Origin: Methanobacteriota archaeon
GTDB taxonomy: Archaea; Thermoplasmatota; Poseidoniia; Poseidoniales; Thalassarchaeaceae
Length of the DNA stretch: 7,770 nucleotides
Direction: 5' to 3'
Assembly: GCA_002712645.1 (NCBI GenBank)
Contig: PAUH01000037.1
Coordinates: 20,362 to 28,131 of the forward strand
A program made the position numbers and the translations under genes. This document shows positions 1-6,376 of this stretch, piece by piece. The stretch's first letter is position 1. The number at the start of each line of letters is the position of its first letter. A model generated the notes under the pieces. That model did no database searches. It was not told the origin of the DNA and saw nothing but the letters and a program-made list of their open reading frames with translations.

Positions 1-687
1 AATCCAGCACCATTCAAGGCAACCATCGAATCTGTTACAGACGAGGGAGTGATTCTCTCCGACTCTTGGTGCTATCCAAAAGGAGGGGGGCAGCCGGGGG
101 ACACGGGGATCTTCCAATCCGATGGCGAAGAATTCCGGTTTGGGGAGGTTTCTGCCTCGTCGCACATACTCCATCCTGTTTCTAGTGGTAACCTGCAGGT
201 TGGACAAGAGGTTGATTGCGTGATAGATGTTGAACGGAGGAATGCGCTTGCTTCGATGCATAGTGCGGCGCATATCTTGTCAGCTACTGCAAATGAGAGG
301 TGGGGCGCGATAACAGTTGGGAATCAACTTGGAGTGACTGAAAGTAGAATGGATCTTAAGTTCGAAAATAGAGATGAGTTTGATGCGAATATATTGCAGG
401 ACGATGCGAATCATTGGGTAAACAAGGATGCTGAAATTATGATACACGAATGGGGCCGTAAACAGATCATGACCGACGATCGAGTTAGGAATAGAAGATT
501 CGTAGAGAGGATTATCGATAGAATAGGGGGTAGCGATCCAAGATTGAGAATGGTTGAGATAGAAGGCATCGACCTATGTCCTTGTGCAGGCACCCACCTC
601 TCTTCGACATCACCAATTGGAGACATAACGATAGGGAGAGTTCAGAATAAGGGGAAGGGGACCTTCAGAATCTACTTTGAAATATAG
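1..687 (+). CDS. alaX: AlaX-type alanyl-tRNA editing protein (5' partial)
   Basis: This is a trans-editing hydrolase that removes wrongly attached amino acids (serine, glycine) from tRNA-Ala, a cytoplasmic proofreading enzyme related to the AlaRS editing domain. The frame is open from base 1, so the start lies upstream. A GTG at 49 is not a believable start, because the residues before it (PFKATIESVTDEGVIL) match the usual N-terminal strand of the family. Three family motifs are visible: the glycine-rich motif CYPKGGGQPGDTG (about 73-111), the zinc-binding HSAAH with histidines encoded at 259 and 271, and the C-terminal CPCAGTH with cysteine at 583 and histidine at 595. Together these give the H, H, C, H zinc site. 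The 228 visible residues are about the size of a medium-length AlaX (AlaX-M), so only a few residues, perhaps 10-15, seem missing. The glycine motif is typical of the forms that discriminate serine. The gene converges on tRNA-Val. Confidence 0.93.
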   Translation, partial: NPAPFKATIESVTDEGVILSDSWCYPKGGGQPGDTGIFQSDGEEFRFGEVSASSHILHPVSSGNLQVGQEVDCVIDVERRNALASMHSAAHILSATANERWGAITVGNQLGVTESRMDLKFENRDEFDANILQDDANHWVNKDAEIMIHEWGRKQIMTDDRVRNRRFVERIIDRIGGSDPRLRMVEIEGIDLCPCAGTHLSSTSPIGDITIGRVQNKGKGTFRIYFEI

Positions 688-724
688 AATATTGAATAAT
701 TAAATTAAATAGGATATATTCTAT
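688..724. other. AT-rich convergent intergenic spacer
   Basis: This short, almost purely A/T spacer lies between the stop codon of the AlaX gene (+) and the 3' CCA end of tRNA-Val (-). Read on the minus strand it carries several short T runs just after the tRNA. That fits archaeal termination at T-rich stretches for the tRNA, and perhaps bidirectional termination for both transcripts. No stem-loop of note is present. The termination role is inferred from composition and position. Confidence 0.4.
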
Positions 725-800
725 TGGTGGGCTCGGCAGGAATTGAACCTGCGATCTTCGCCATGTCAAGGCGACGTCATAACCCCTAGACCACGAGCCC
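725..800 (-). tRNA. tRNA-Val (anticodon GAC), CCA encoded
   Basis: The gene folds by hand into a complete 76-base cloverleaf on the minus strand. The acceptor stem is GGGCTCG with CGAGCCC. The D arm is GTCT/TGAC, with three pairs and one T-T mismatch. The anticodon stem is TCGCC/GGCGA around loop TTGACAT, giving anticodon GAC (plus-strand bases 765-767), which reads GUC and GUU valine codons. The variable loop has five bases and the T arm is GCAGG/CCTGC with loop TTCAATT. The discriminator is A, and the terminal CCA is encoded at 725-727. I see no intron. The general sequence (GGGCTCGTGGTCTAG at the 5' end) is the archaeal valine type. A zinc-ribbon gene ends 59 bases upstream on the same strand and no clear TATA box is seen in that gap, so the two may share a transcript. 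Confidence 0.96.
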
Positions 801-859
801 TACTCACATTGCCAGTAACCACTCACTGATGAAGGATTCTGAAGATCTTGAAAATAACA

Positions 860-1009
860 TTAAGCTATTATCTTCGACAGTTTAGCTTCACAGCCCTCTT
901 TATCGCAGATGCCCGAGAGTCTTTTCCTCCCATTGCCCATAACTACGATCTTTCCATTAGAGACGTTCACATTCTGTTTACACCTCATGCAGAATGCACG
1001 TTCACTCAT
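860..1009 (-). CDS. small zinc-ribbon protein, DUF5679-like
   Basis: This 49-residue protein is encoded on the minus strand (ATG at 1009, TAA at 860). It has a compact treble-clef or zinc-ribbon layout: a first knuckle AFCMRCK with Cys7 and Cys10, a middle strand around NGKIVVMGNGRKRLSG, and a second pair Cys35 and Cys40 in ICDKEGCEAK. The order C-x2-C, then a V-x-M-x-NGR-x-x-x-x-G strand, then a second cysteine pair is what I know from DUF5679, a family of tiny archaeal and bacterial proteins of unknown function. Spacing in the second pair (C-x4-C) is wider than the usual C-x2-C. The conserved core makes coding certain enough despite the small size; the longer open frames on either strand here have no recognisable content. 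It lies just upstream of tRNA-Val on the same strand. No Shine-Dalgarno sequence is seen, so translation may be from a short or absent leader. The role is unknown. Confidence 0.8.
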   Translation of the reverse strand: MSERAFCMRCKQNVNVSNGKIVVMGNGRKRLSGICDKEGCEAKLSKIIA

Positions 1010-1312
1010 GTACGAAGCGCATTGGATGAATTATTTCATTTGAACGTAGAATAAGGGGGTTTTTGCTCGTTTCCTGTATATTATGAAAAAACGTTACACT
1101 GCGGCTATATTGAAGTTTGAAGATAGTTATTTTGGTCTGATAATGTGCATTATCGGCCCATAATTGGTTAGCGGGTCTCTCTGAATAACTGTCTTGTGAA
1201 ACCGGATTCCTGGATCCGATGAATAATGAAACCTGCAATACTAGAATTGATTAATTTAATTATGTTATATCAATTCTATATAATTTAAAATATAGATTAA
1301 AAACTATTATTC
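1010..1312. other. gene-free region with palindromes and AT-rich tail
   Basis: No convincing gene lies in these 303 bases, which separate the 3' end of hutI from the 5' end of the zinc-ribbon gene; both are on the minus strand. I see a TATA-like box (1075-1086), a near-perfect palindrome GATAATG-TG-CATTATC (1139-1154), a weaker hairpin CGGAT/ATCCG around a six-base loop (1203-1218), and a strongly AT-rich block from about 1236 to 1316. On the minus strand that last block contains T runs directly after the hutI stop and may terminate hutI transcription. I found no cloverleaf and no complete C/D-box pattern. An undetected small RNA cannot be excluded. Confidence 0.6.
1075..1086 (-). promoter_or_regulatory. 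possible TATA box for the zinc-ribbon gene
   Basis: On the minus strand this reads TCATAATATACA, a good archaeal TATA-like element preceded by a T run (BRE side not clear). It lies about 70 bases before the ATG at 1009, which would give a leader of roughly 40 bases. A weaker alternative, AAATAATT at 1029-1036, lies 20-27 bases before the ATG and would fit a leaderless transcript. Assignment is by composition and distance only. Confidence 0.3.
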
Positions 1313-2572
1313 TTAATTAATCATTGAAAAGTTATTCATGGATCCGAACGACGAAATCCATGACTCTGGATTTTTAGAATTCATAATCAACATAGAACTC
1401 TTCATTCCGATTTCAATGGTCCCCCTATGCTCATTCCCATTCTGTCCCATTGTTGTTGCTGGATTCCTGGTAACGGCTACCAGTGCAGCCAACGGGTCTA
1501 ACCCCATACGATGAACTGCGAGGCTTCCGACAAACGGAAGAGAGAGCGATGGGCAGTTCGGGTTGTAGTCTGTAGCCATGGAAAATGCGTAATCAGAATC
1601 ATAACATTCCTTCAATGGTAAATCCAAATCTTTCCCCAGAGCATAGGGGGTTCCCGGCAGGAACGTCTGCATGACCCCTGCTTCATCGGCAGCACGGCGT
1701 GATTCAATATTGGATTTAGCAACATGATCAGCGCTGACAGCTCCCATTTCAGTTGCGAGTTCCAAACCACCTCCATCCACAAATTCGTCCACATGCAGCC
1801 TAATTCCTAGACCTCCATCCTTTGCTGCTGTGCAAATTTGTTCAGTATCCTCGAGGGAGAACCAGCCTGGTTCGCAGAAAACGTCGGCGAAAGAAGCCAG
1901 ATCATTCTCTATAACGGCGGGAAGTTGTTGTTCGATAAGCTCAGCCATGTATTCAGATTTCGATTTATCCGTAGGAAAGTCATGTGCGCCCAACCACGTG
2001 GCCTCAACTGGCATTGAGCTAGATTCGGCTATCGATTTTATCTCCATAAGAGATCGAATTTCAGTCTCAACATTCAATCCATATCCTGATTTTGCCTCCA
2101 TCCTTGCAGTCCCAAGTCTCTTGGCTTGATCTATCCTAGATTTTATGGAATGACGTAATTCCAAATCACTTGATTTTCTTGTTGACTGCACCGTGCTTCG
2201 TATGCCTCCCCCGGAATCTGCGATATCTGAGTAAGACATGCCCTGATACCGCAAAGAAATCTCGTTGCTCCTATCTCCCGTCCATGCAAGATGCGTGTGT
2301 GAATCTACGAATGACGGCAAGATGCATCGTCCTTCTGCGTTAATTAGATCGATATCGCTAGACTCCCCCCATTCAGAAGTTATACTGCCTGCAGACTGGA
2401 TGTCCGATACTATTCCATCTATGATCAATATCTCGGTCCCACTTTCTCTGATCAACGCTCTACTGTCTGACATTTCATGCCCCCTAAGAGGTTCTGATGG
2501 ATCCCCTGAATCCAAGGTTACCACTGAACCTGAACCATGTATCAAAACGGTACGTGCCATGGCCATCGACAT
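1313..2572 (-). CDS. hutI: imidazolonepropionase
   Basis: This enzyme performs the third step of histidine degradation, hydrolysing imidazolone-5-propionate to N-formimino-L-glutamate in the cytoplasm. It is an amidohydrolase-fold metal enzyme. Numbered from the chosen ATG at 2572 (419 residues, normal for HutI), the metal motif HTH is at His92/His94 in FVDSHTHLAWTG. The family stretch GGGIRSTV follows at about 121-128 and KSGYGL at about 161-166. The third ligand and active-site glutamate are in LHVDEF (His260, Glu263), a further active-site histidine is in SADH (His283), and the metal aspartate is in ATDYNP (Asp335). All expected catalytic residues are present. The frame could extend to a GTG at 2626, but that would leave five bases to the divergent kae1 start, and the extra residues look unlike the family. 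ATGs at 2584, 2566 and 2560 are also possible; I chose 2572 because an AT-rich element near 2599-2608 lies about 30 bases upstream. No hutH, hutU or hutG is in the window. Confidence 0.93.
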   Translation of the reverse strand: MSMAMARTVLIHGSGSVVTLDSGDPSEPLRGHEMSDSRALIRESGTEILIIDGIVSDIQSAGSITSEWGESSDIDLINAEGRCILPSFVDSHTHLAWTGDRSNEISLRYQGMSYSDIADSGGGIRSTVQSTRKSSDLELRHSIKSRIDQAKRLGTARMEAKSGYGLNVETEIRSLMEIKSIAESSSMPVEATWLGAHDFPTDKSKSEYMAELIEQQLPAVIENDLASFADVFCEPGWFSLEDTEQICTAAKDGGLGIRLHVDEFVDGGGLELATEMGAVSADHVAKSNIESRRAADEAGVMQTFLPGTPYALGKDLDLPLKECYDSDYAFSMATDYNPNCPSLSLPFVGSLAVHRMGLDPLAALVAVTRNPATTMGQNGNEHRGTIEIGMKSSMLIMNSKNPESWISSFGSMNNFSMIN

Positions 2573-2597
2573 GAGCCAATCCATATCGTTGTGACCC

Positions 2598-2605
2598 GTA
2601 ATTTT
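2598..2605 (+). promoter_or_regulatory. possible TATA element of kae1 (and divergent hutI)
   Basis: The only AT-rich stretch between the divergent hutI and kae1 genes reads GTAATTTT here. Its centre lies about 30 bases before the kae1 GTG at 2632, the distance expected for leaderless archaeal transcription. The reverse strand reads AAAATTAC about 30 bases before the hutI ATG at 2572. One element serving both directions, or two overlapping ones, is possible. The BRE sequence is not obvious. Confidence 0.35.
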
Positions 2606-2619
2606 GAATCTACGAGCCT

Positions 2620-2638
2620 GTCCCACGGGCTGTGGGAC
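2620..2638. repeat. perfect 7-bp inverted repeat over the kae1 start codon
   Basis: GTCCCAC (2620-2626) and GTGGGAC (2632-2638) are exact reverse complements around the spacer GGGCT. The right arm contains the GTG start codon of kae1. The left arm creates a mirror-image GTG on the minus strand, which is why the hutI frame can be extended to 2626. It may be an operator at the transcription start or an RNA hairpin that affects kae1 initiation; chance is also possible. Confidence 0.5.
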
Positions 2639-3636
2639 TGATCATCGGCATCGAGAGTACTGCCCATACATTCTCTTTCGGCGCTGTATCCAGTGATGGA
2701 TCTGACGTACTTCCGTCTTCGTCATCATTATACCGGCCCGAAGAAGGGGGTATCCATCCAAGGGAGGCGGCAGACCACCATGTGCAGTCTGCAGGGGATC
2801 TCCTCAGAACTGCGATGGAAAGCTGGGGTGCTAACAAGGATGATGTCGAAGCGATTGCATTTAGCCAGGGCCCTGGTCTTGGACCCTGTTTGAGAGTCGG
2901 GGGGTCCGTTGCAAGATCGATGTCGATGGCACTAGACGTCCCACTTATTGGAGTGAATCACTGTGTAGCCCATATCGAGATTGGCCGCAGAATGACCGGC
3001 TGTGATGATCCCATATTGCTGTATGTAAGCGGTGGAAATACACAGGTCATCGCTCGTGCATCGGGTCGCTACAGGGTACTCGGAGAAACATTGGACATAG
3101 GGATAGGGAACATGCTCGATAAATTTGGAAGATCGATTGGAATACCCTTCCCCGGCGGCCCGGAGATAGAGCGAAAGGCATCCAGATTCATACAAGAAAA
3201 TGGATCTGAACATCTGTTGGATCTACCATACGCGGTGCATGGAACAGATATGGCATTCAGTGGCATACTAGGCGCTGCAATCGCACATGCAGAACGGGGA
3301 GAGGATCACGGACTCGTTTGCCATTCATTGCAAGAAGTGTCTTTCGCGAGTTGTGTTGAGGTAGGCGAGAGGGCAATGGCTCTGACTGGGAAATCAGAAA
3401 TCCTACTTGGGGGTGGTGTCGCATGCAATCAGAGAATTCGGACAATGACCTCCATAATGGCGCAAGAGCGTGGAGGGGAAGCGTACTGGCCAGAAAGACC
3501 ATTGTGCGTAGATAATGGAACAATGATAGCGGAATTGGGAAGGAGAATGCTCGACTCAGGGATTGAGACCATCATGACGGATAGTGCAATCGACCCATCC
3601 CTTAGAACTGATATGACCCCCGTCATATGGTCTTAG
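2632..3636 (+). CDS. kae1: tRNA N6-threonylcarbamoyladenosine synthase subunit Kae1
   Basis: Kae1 (TsaD/OSGEP family) is the catalytic subunit of the KEOPS complex. It transfers threonylcarbamoyl from threonylcarbamoyl-AMP to A37 of ANN-decoding tRNAs. The ASKHA-type fold begins at once with GLIIGIESTAHTFSFG. The metal-binding HCVAH (His110, His114) is of the archaeal/eukaryotic type, unlike the bacterial HHMEGH. GGNTQ (134-138), the LDIGIGNMLDKFGR stretch (154-167), GGVACN (261-266) and CVDNGTMIAELG (282-293, with metal-ligand Asp284) follow in the right order. The length of 334 residues is that of stand-alone Kae1. Many euryarchaea fuse the Bud32 kinase to the C-terminus; here the frame stops at 3636 and the next frame is not a kinase, so Bud32 is separate. 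GTG at 2632 is the only start codon after the in-frame stop at 2605, and the family sequence starts right behind it. It is transcribed divergently from hutI. Confidence 0.96.
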   Translation: MGLIIGIESTAHTFSFGAVSSDGSDVLPSSSSLYRPEEGGIHPREAADHHVQSAGDLLRTAMESWGANKDDVEAIAFSQGPGLGPCLRVGGSVARSMSMALDVPLIGVNHCVAHIEIGRRMTGCDDPILLYVSGGNTQVIARASGRYRVLGETLDIGIGNMLDKFGRSIGIPFPGGPEIERKASRFIQENGSEHLLDLPYAVHGTDMAFSGILGAAIAHAERGEDHGLVCHSLQEVSFASCVEVGERAMALTGKSEILLGGGVACNQRIRTMTSIMAQERGGEAYWPERPLCVDNGTMIAELGRRMLDSGIETIMTDSAIDPSLRTDMTPVIWS

Positions 3637-3641
3637 CATAC

Positions 3642-3653
3642 CATATACTTATT
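3642..3653 (+). promoter_or_regulatory. possible TATA box upstream of the charged protein gene
   Basis: CATATACTTATT lies in the 54-base gap after kae1. A start of transcription about 26-30 bases downstream would fall near 3675-3680, giving a leader of about 10-16 bases before the GTG at 3691. It could drive the group of genes from 3691 to 6662. Assigned from sequence and spacing only. Confidence 0.35.
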
Positions 3654-3690
3654 CGGACACCTCTGAGCCCACAGACTGGTCGATTACGAA

Positions 3691-4422
3691 GTGCAGAGGA
3701 GAAGGAAGCCAAAAGCAGCGCCCGCGAACGTGTTCTCCGGCGGTCAGAAGCCGAAGAAAGCGAAGAAGCCTGTTCATGCACCCGTACCACTCAAAAAACC
3801 CCAAATTAGTCCACCTAGTCCAGCGTCTCATACTCAAAAGAAGCCTGCCAAAGCAGTATCAGAATCTGAGAAAGAGGATGCTTCCATAGAGGCTGAAAAA
3901 ATAGAAGTTGTTGAATCTCAGATATTAGGAGTACCAAGAAGGAAATCAGCCGGCCTGAAGTCAGAAGAGTCTTCTCTCGAATCTGAAGAGCCAGAGAAGA
4001 CGGAAGATGAAAGTGCAATAGACATCGAAGTTCAAGAGGCTCTTGCAAGGGCAAAGGAACGTTCTGAGGCTGCGAAAACTGCTCCAAGAAGAGCTCCAAG
4101 CCCTCCGGCATCGGCAAAACCCAAGAAGAAGAAGGGGGGACGTGGGAGGAACAAGACGTACCAGCCTGCTGCTAGAGAGAAAAGGCTCGATAGGGCCAGA
4201 CATATGGAATACAAGTACGAAATGAAGGGACTGCTGCAGGAAATATCCGTTGCTGAAGAGCATCGATCTTCAATAATCGGGTCCGTGTGGGCTAAAGGTG
4301 AGCGTCAAACAGCTGACGAGGCCAAGGCCTTTGTCGCATCAAAGGTCTCAGAGGGAGCGATTGATGATGATCAGGCAGCTCGTTTGATTGGACTTATCGA
4401 CAACTACACTGTCCGAAGATGA
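3691..4422 (+). CDS. charged low-complexity protein of unknown function
   Basis: I do not recognise this 243-residue protein. Residues 1-50 are very basic and rich in Lys, Arg, Pro and Ala. Residues 55-115 are rich in Glu and Ser and strongly acidic. About 116-160 returns to basic and Pro-rich sequence with a KKKKGGRGRNK cluster at 145-155. The last 80 residues (about 160-243) are different: they have normal composition and are probably folded, mostly helical, with REKRLDRARHMEYKYEMKG and a final EGAIDDDQAARLIGLIDNYT segment that vaguely recalls SHOCT-like short C-terminal domains. There is no signal peptide and no membrane segment. The basic cluster and long disordered tail suggest nucleic-acid or ribosome contact, but this is inference. 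GTG at 3691 is the first start codon after the in-frame stop at 3664. The 3' end overlaps the mutase frame by 35 bases if the mutase starts at TTG 4388, so the two are probably co-transcribed. Confidence 0.8.
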   Translation: MQRRRKPKAAPANVFSGGQKPKKAKKPVHAPVPLKKPQISPPSPASHTQKKPAKAVSESEKEDASIEAEKIEVVESQILGVPRRKSAGLKSEESSLESEEPEKTEDESAIDIEVQEALARAKERSEAAKTAPRRAPSPPASAKPKKKKGGRGRNKTYQPAAREKRLDRARHMEYKYEMKGLLQEISVAEEHRSSIIGSVWAKGERQTADEAKAFVASKVSEGAIDDDQAARLIGLIDNYTVRR

Positions 4423-5962
4423 ACGACTTGAAACACTAAACAGGTGTCAGATAAGCGTGGATACCCCTCCTCCAGCTGGAAAACCCCCCTTCACGAGAGG
4501 GATACACGAAGGGATGTACAGGGACAGAATATGGACAATGCGCCAGTATGCGGGATTTTCCGATCCAGAATCCACGAATAGGCGATTCAAGTCACTCCTT
4601 AAATCGGGACAGTCCGGGTTATCTGTTGCATTTGACCTACCCACGCAGCTCGGCTTTGATTCGGATGATGATCACTCCATAGGGGAAGTCGGAAGAGTCG
4701 GCGTCCCAATAGATTCAATCTCAGATATGAGATCACTTTTCGAAGGAATCAAACTGTCTGATGTTAGCACGTCAATGACAATTAATGCGCCTGCAGCAGT
4801 CCTACTCGCAATGTACTCGGTGGTCGCAGAGGAGCAAGGCGCAGAACTCTCTCAGATATCTGGCACTGTCCAGAATGACGTTCTGAAAGAGTACATGGCA
4901 AGAGGACTCCATATCCACCCTCCCGAAGGATCGATGAGGCTTGCAGTTGATATTATTGAGTGGTGCTCTGAAAACGCTCCCAAATGGAATCCAATATCTG
5001 TAAGTGGCTACCACATACGAGAAGCTGGTTCCACAGCGGCTCAGGAGGTCGGTTTGACCATTTCGAATGCCCTTGCATACATTGAGGCTGCCAGGGAACG
5101 TGGACTCAGCCTAGATGCATTCGCACCTCGAATCTCATTCTTTTTCGGATGTCATCGCGATTTTCTAGAAGAAATATGCAAATTCCGTGCTGCTCGTACG
5201 CTATGGTATCAGATTATGAATGAAAGATATGATTTTGATGATGTCAGATGTGGGAGAATGAGATTCCATACACAAACAGCCGGAGTTACCCTAACAGCCC
5301 AACAGTCTACGAATAATATAGTGAGGGTGGCATACCAAGCGCTTGCTTCAGTACTCGGAGGGACACAATCACTCCATACGAATGGATATGACGAGGCTCT
5401 TGGACTTCCCACTGAAGAATCTGCTAAAGTAGCACTCAGAACCCAGCAAATCATAGCCCATGAAATCGGTGTAGTTGATCATGTAGATCCTCTTGGTGGC
5501 GCGCCACTAATTGAAGAAATGACTTCGAATATTATCTCAGAGGCACGAAAAGTGATTGAATCGATAGACAGGCACGGCGGATCTGTTGAAGCTGTAAAAG
5601 CGGGAATGCAATCTAGGATGATTCATGAGAGTGCGTGGGTACAGCAGAACGAGTTGGAAGATGATCTGCAGAGAGTTGTTGGAGTGAATCTACACGTCGA
5701 GGAAGAAGGTAAGTATCCAGCTGGACAAGTCATCAACGATGAAGCGATTGAACGACAAATCTCCAAACTTTCTAGCCACAGAAGTACGAGAAACAACACA
5801 AATGTCGAGGATGCGCTTGAGGGACTTAGATCAGCCGTAAGTGCGGATGTAAATCTCATCGATCCGATAAGGGTTGCCTGCAAGTCCGGTGCGACAGTAG
5901 GGGAAATATGCGGCATTCTTCGTGAAGGACTTGGGACATGGACTGCCCCCGGAGGGATATAG
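4388..5962 (+). CDS. mcmA1: methylmalonyl-CoA mutase, catalytic (large) subunit
   Basis: This is the coenzyme-B12-dependent mutase subunit that interconverts (R)-methylmalonyl-CoA and succinyl-CoA. The 524 residues cover only the TIM-barrel substrate domain. The B12-binding DxHxxG domain is absent, as usual in archaea, where it is a separate small subunit. Landmarks numbered from TTG 4388 are PFTRGIHEGMYRDRIWTMRQYAGF (34-57), LSVAFDLPTQLGFDSD (78-93), VQNDVLKEYMARG (161-173), SGYHIREAGST (206-216), and FFFGCHRDFLEE (251-262). Tyr54 and Arg172 match Tyr89 and Arg207 of the Propionibacterium enzyme, which contact the substrate carboxylate; His209 matches His244. The Arg172-His209 interval of 37 is exactly as in that enzyme. 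These residues argue for a true methylmalonyl-CoA mutase over isobutyryl- or hydroxyisobutyryl-CoA mutases. The start is unsure: TTG 4388 overlaps the upstream gene, while GTG 4457 gives a shorter form beginning just before PPPAGKPPFTRG. The epimerase follows directly. Confidence 0.95.
   Translation: MDLSTTTLSEDERLETLNRCQISVDTPPPAGKPPFTRGIHEGMYRDRIWTMRQYAGFSDPESTNRRFKSLLKSGQSGLSVAFDLPTQLGFDSDDDHSIGEVGRVGVPIDSISDMRSLFEGIKLSDVSTSMTINAPAAVLLAMYSVVAEEQGAELSQISGTVQNDVLKEYMARGLHIHPPEGSMRLAVDIIEWCSENAPKWNPISVSGYHIREAGSTAAQEVGLTISNALAYIEAARERGLSLDAFAPRISFFFGCHRDFLEEICKFRAARTLWYQIMNERYDFDDVRCGRMRFHTQTAGVTLTAQQSTNNIVRVAYQALASVLGGTQSLHTNGYDEALGLPTEESAKVALRTQQIIAHEIGVVDHVDPLGGAPLIEEMTSNIISEARKVIESIDRHGGSVEAVKAGMQSRMIHESAWVQQNELEDDLQRVVGVNLHVEEEGKYPAGQVINDEAIERQISKLSSHRSTRNNTNVEDALEGLRSAVSADVNLIDPIRVACKSGATVGEICGILREGLGTWTAPGGI
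5951..5956 (+). promoter_or_regulatory. Shine-Dalgarno sequence of the epimerase gene
   Basis: GGAGGG lies inside the last codons of the mutase gene, six bases before the ATG at 5963. It is a strong ribosome binding site in a window where most other starts have none, and it marks translation of the epimerase as an internal gene of a polycistronic message. Confidence 0.75.
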
Positions 5963-6376
5963 ATGCCTGGAGTATGGTTTGACCACATTGGAATTGCCTG
6001 TGAATCGAATGAGAAATCGGAGAAATTCTGGAGCCTCTTGGGATTCAATGTAACTGGTCAAGAAGAGAATCTGCAGCAAGGAGTAAAGATACGATTCATG
6101 CAAGGTAATGATGCTCCTCAACCAAGGTTAGAACTCCTTGAGCCTATTTCGGAGGATACACCTGTTGGACGGTTCATCTCCAAGAGGGGGGCAGGAGTCC
6201 AGCAGGTGGCCCTCGCAACAGACGATCTCGCAGCTCTCCTGGACATCTTGAAGTCCAACAATGTCAGATTGATCAATGAAGAGCCAGTACAGGGAGCAGG
6301 GGGTTCGATGATATCTTTCATCCACCCTTCAAGCACTGGCGGGGTGCTGGTTGAACTGGTTCAGAAGGAAGCATGA
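5963..6376 (+). CDS. mce: methylmalonyl-CoA epimerase (VOC superfamily)
   Basis: The 137-residue protein interconverts (S)- and (R)-methylmalonyl-CoA, supplying the mutase encoded just before it. It has the VOC (glyoxalase/bleomycin-resistance) double beta-alpha-beta fold. DHIGIA with metal-ligand His8 is at the N-terminus, KIRFMQ at 42-47, LELLEPISEDTPVGRFI at 56-72, EPVQGAGGSMISFIHPSSTGG at 107-127, and VLVEL with ligand Glu131 near the end. Length is normal. The gene starts with ATG one base after the mutase stop, behind a strong Shine-Dalgarno sequence, so the two are coupled. One point is odd: the family's GIHHIAF strand reads GVQQVAL here (Gln80, Gln81), so the usual histidine ligand is replaced by glutamine. 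Activity seems kept, given the operon position and the otherwise good match, but a related VOC function cannot be fully excluded. Confidence 0.92.
   Translation: MPGVWFDHIGIACESNEKSEKFWSLLGFNVTGQEENLQQGVKIRFMQGNDAPQPRLELLEPISEDTPVGRFISKRGAGVQQVALATDDLAALLDILKSNNVRLINEEPVQGAGGSMISFIHPSSTGGVLVELVQKEA

Noticed and set aside
848..1054. 68-residue open frame on the plus strand
   Set aside because: It lies antisense to the zinc-ribbon gene, whose cysteine pattern and NGR strand are recognisable; the plus-strand translation shows no family-like features.
1083..1163. 26-codon ATG frame on the plus strand beginning MKKRYTAAILKFE
   Set aside because: Too short, no ribosome site, and it spans the TATA-like box and palindrome of the intergenic region; probably chance.
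1002..1238. 78-residue open frame on the minus strand
   Set aside because: Composition is irregular, it overlaps the start of the zinc-ribbon gene in another frame, and no motif is seen.
1830..2594. Plus-strand open frames of 99 and 109 residues inside hutI
   Set aside because: They are antisense to a gene with complete catalytic motifs and show no domain of their own.
2573..2626. N-terminal extension of HutI to the GTG at 2626
   Set aside because: It would leave five bases between divergent start codons with no room for promoters, and the added residues do not resemble HutI; the GTG is a by-product of the inverted repeat.
3691..4422. Charged protein considered as Bud32 kinase, the frequent partner of Kae1
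   Set aside because: No kinase motifs are present; the sequence is low complexity with a short unrelated C-terminal region.
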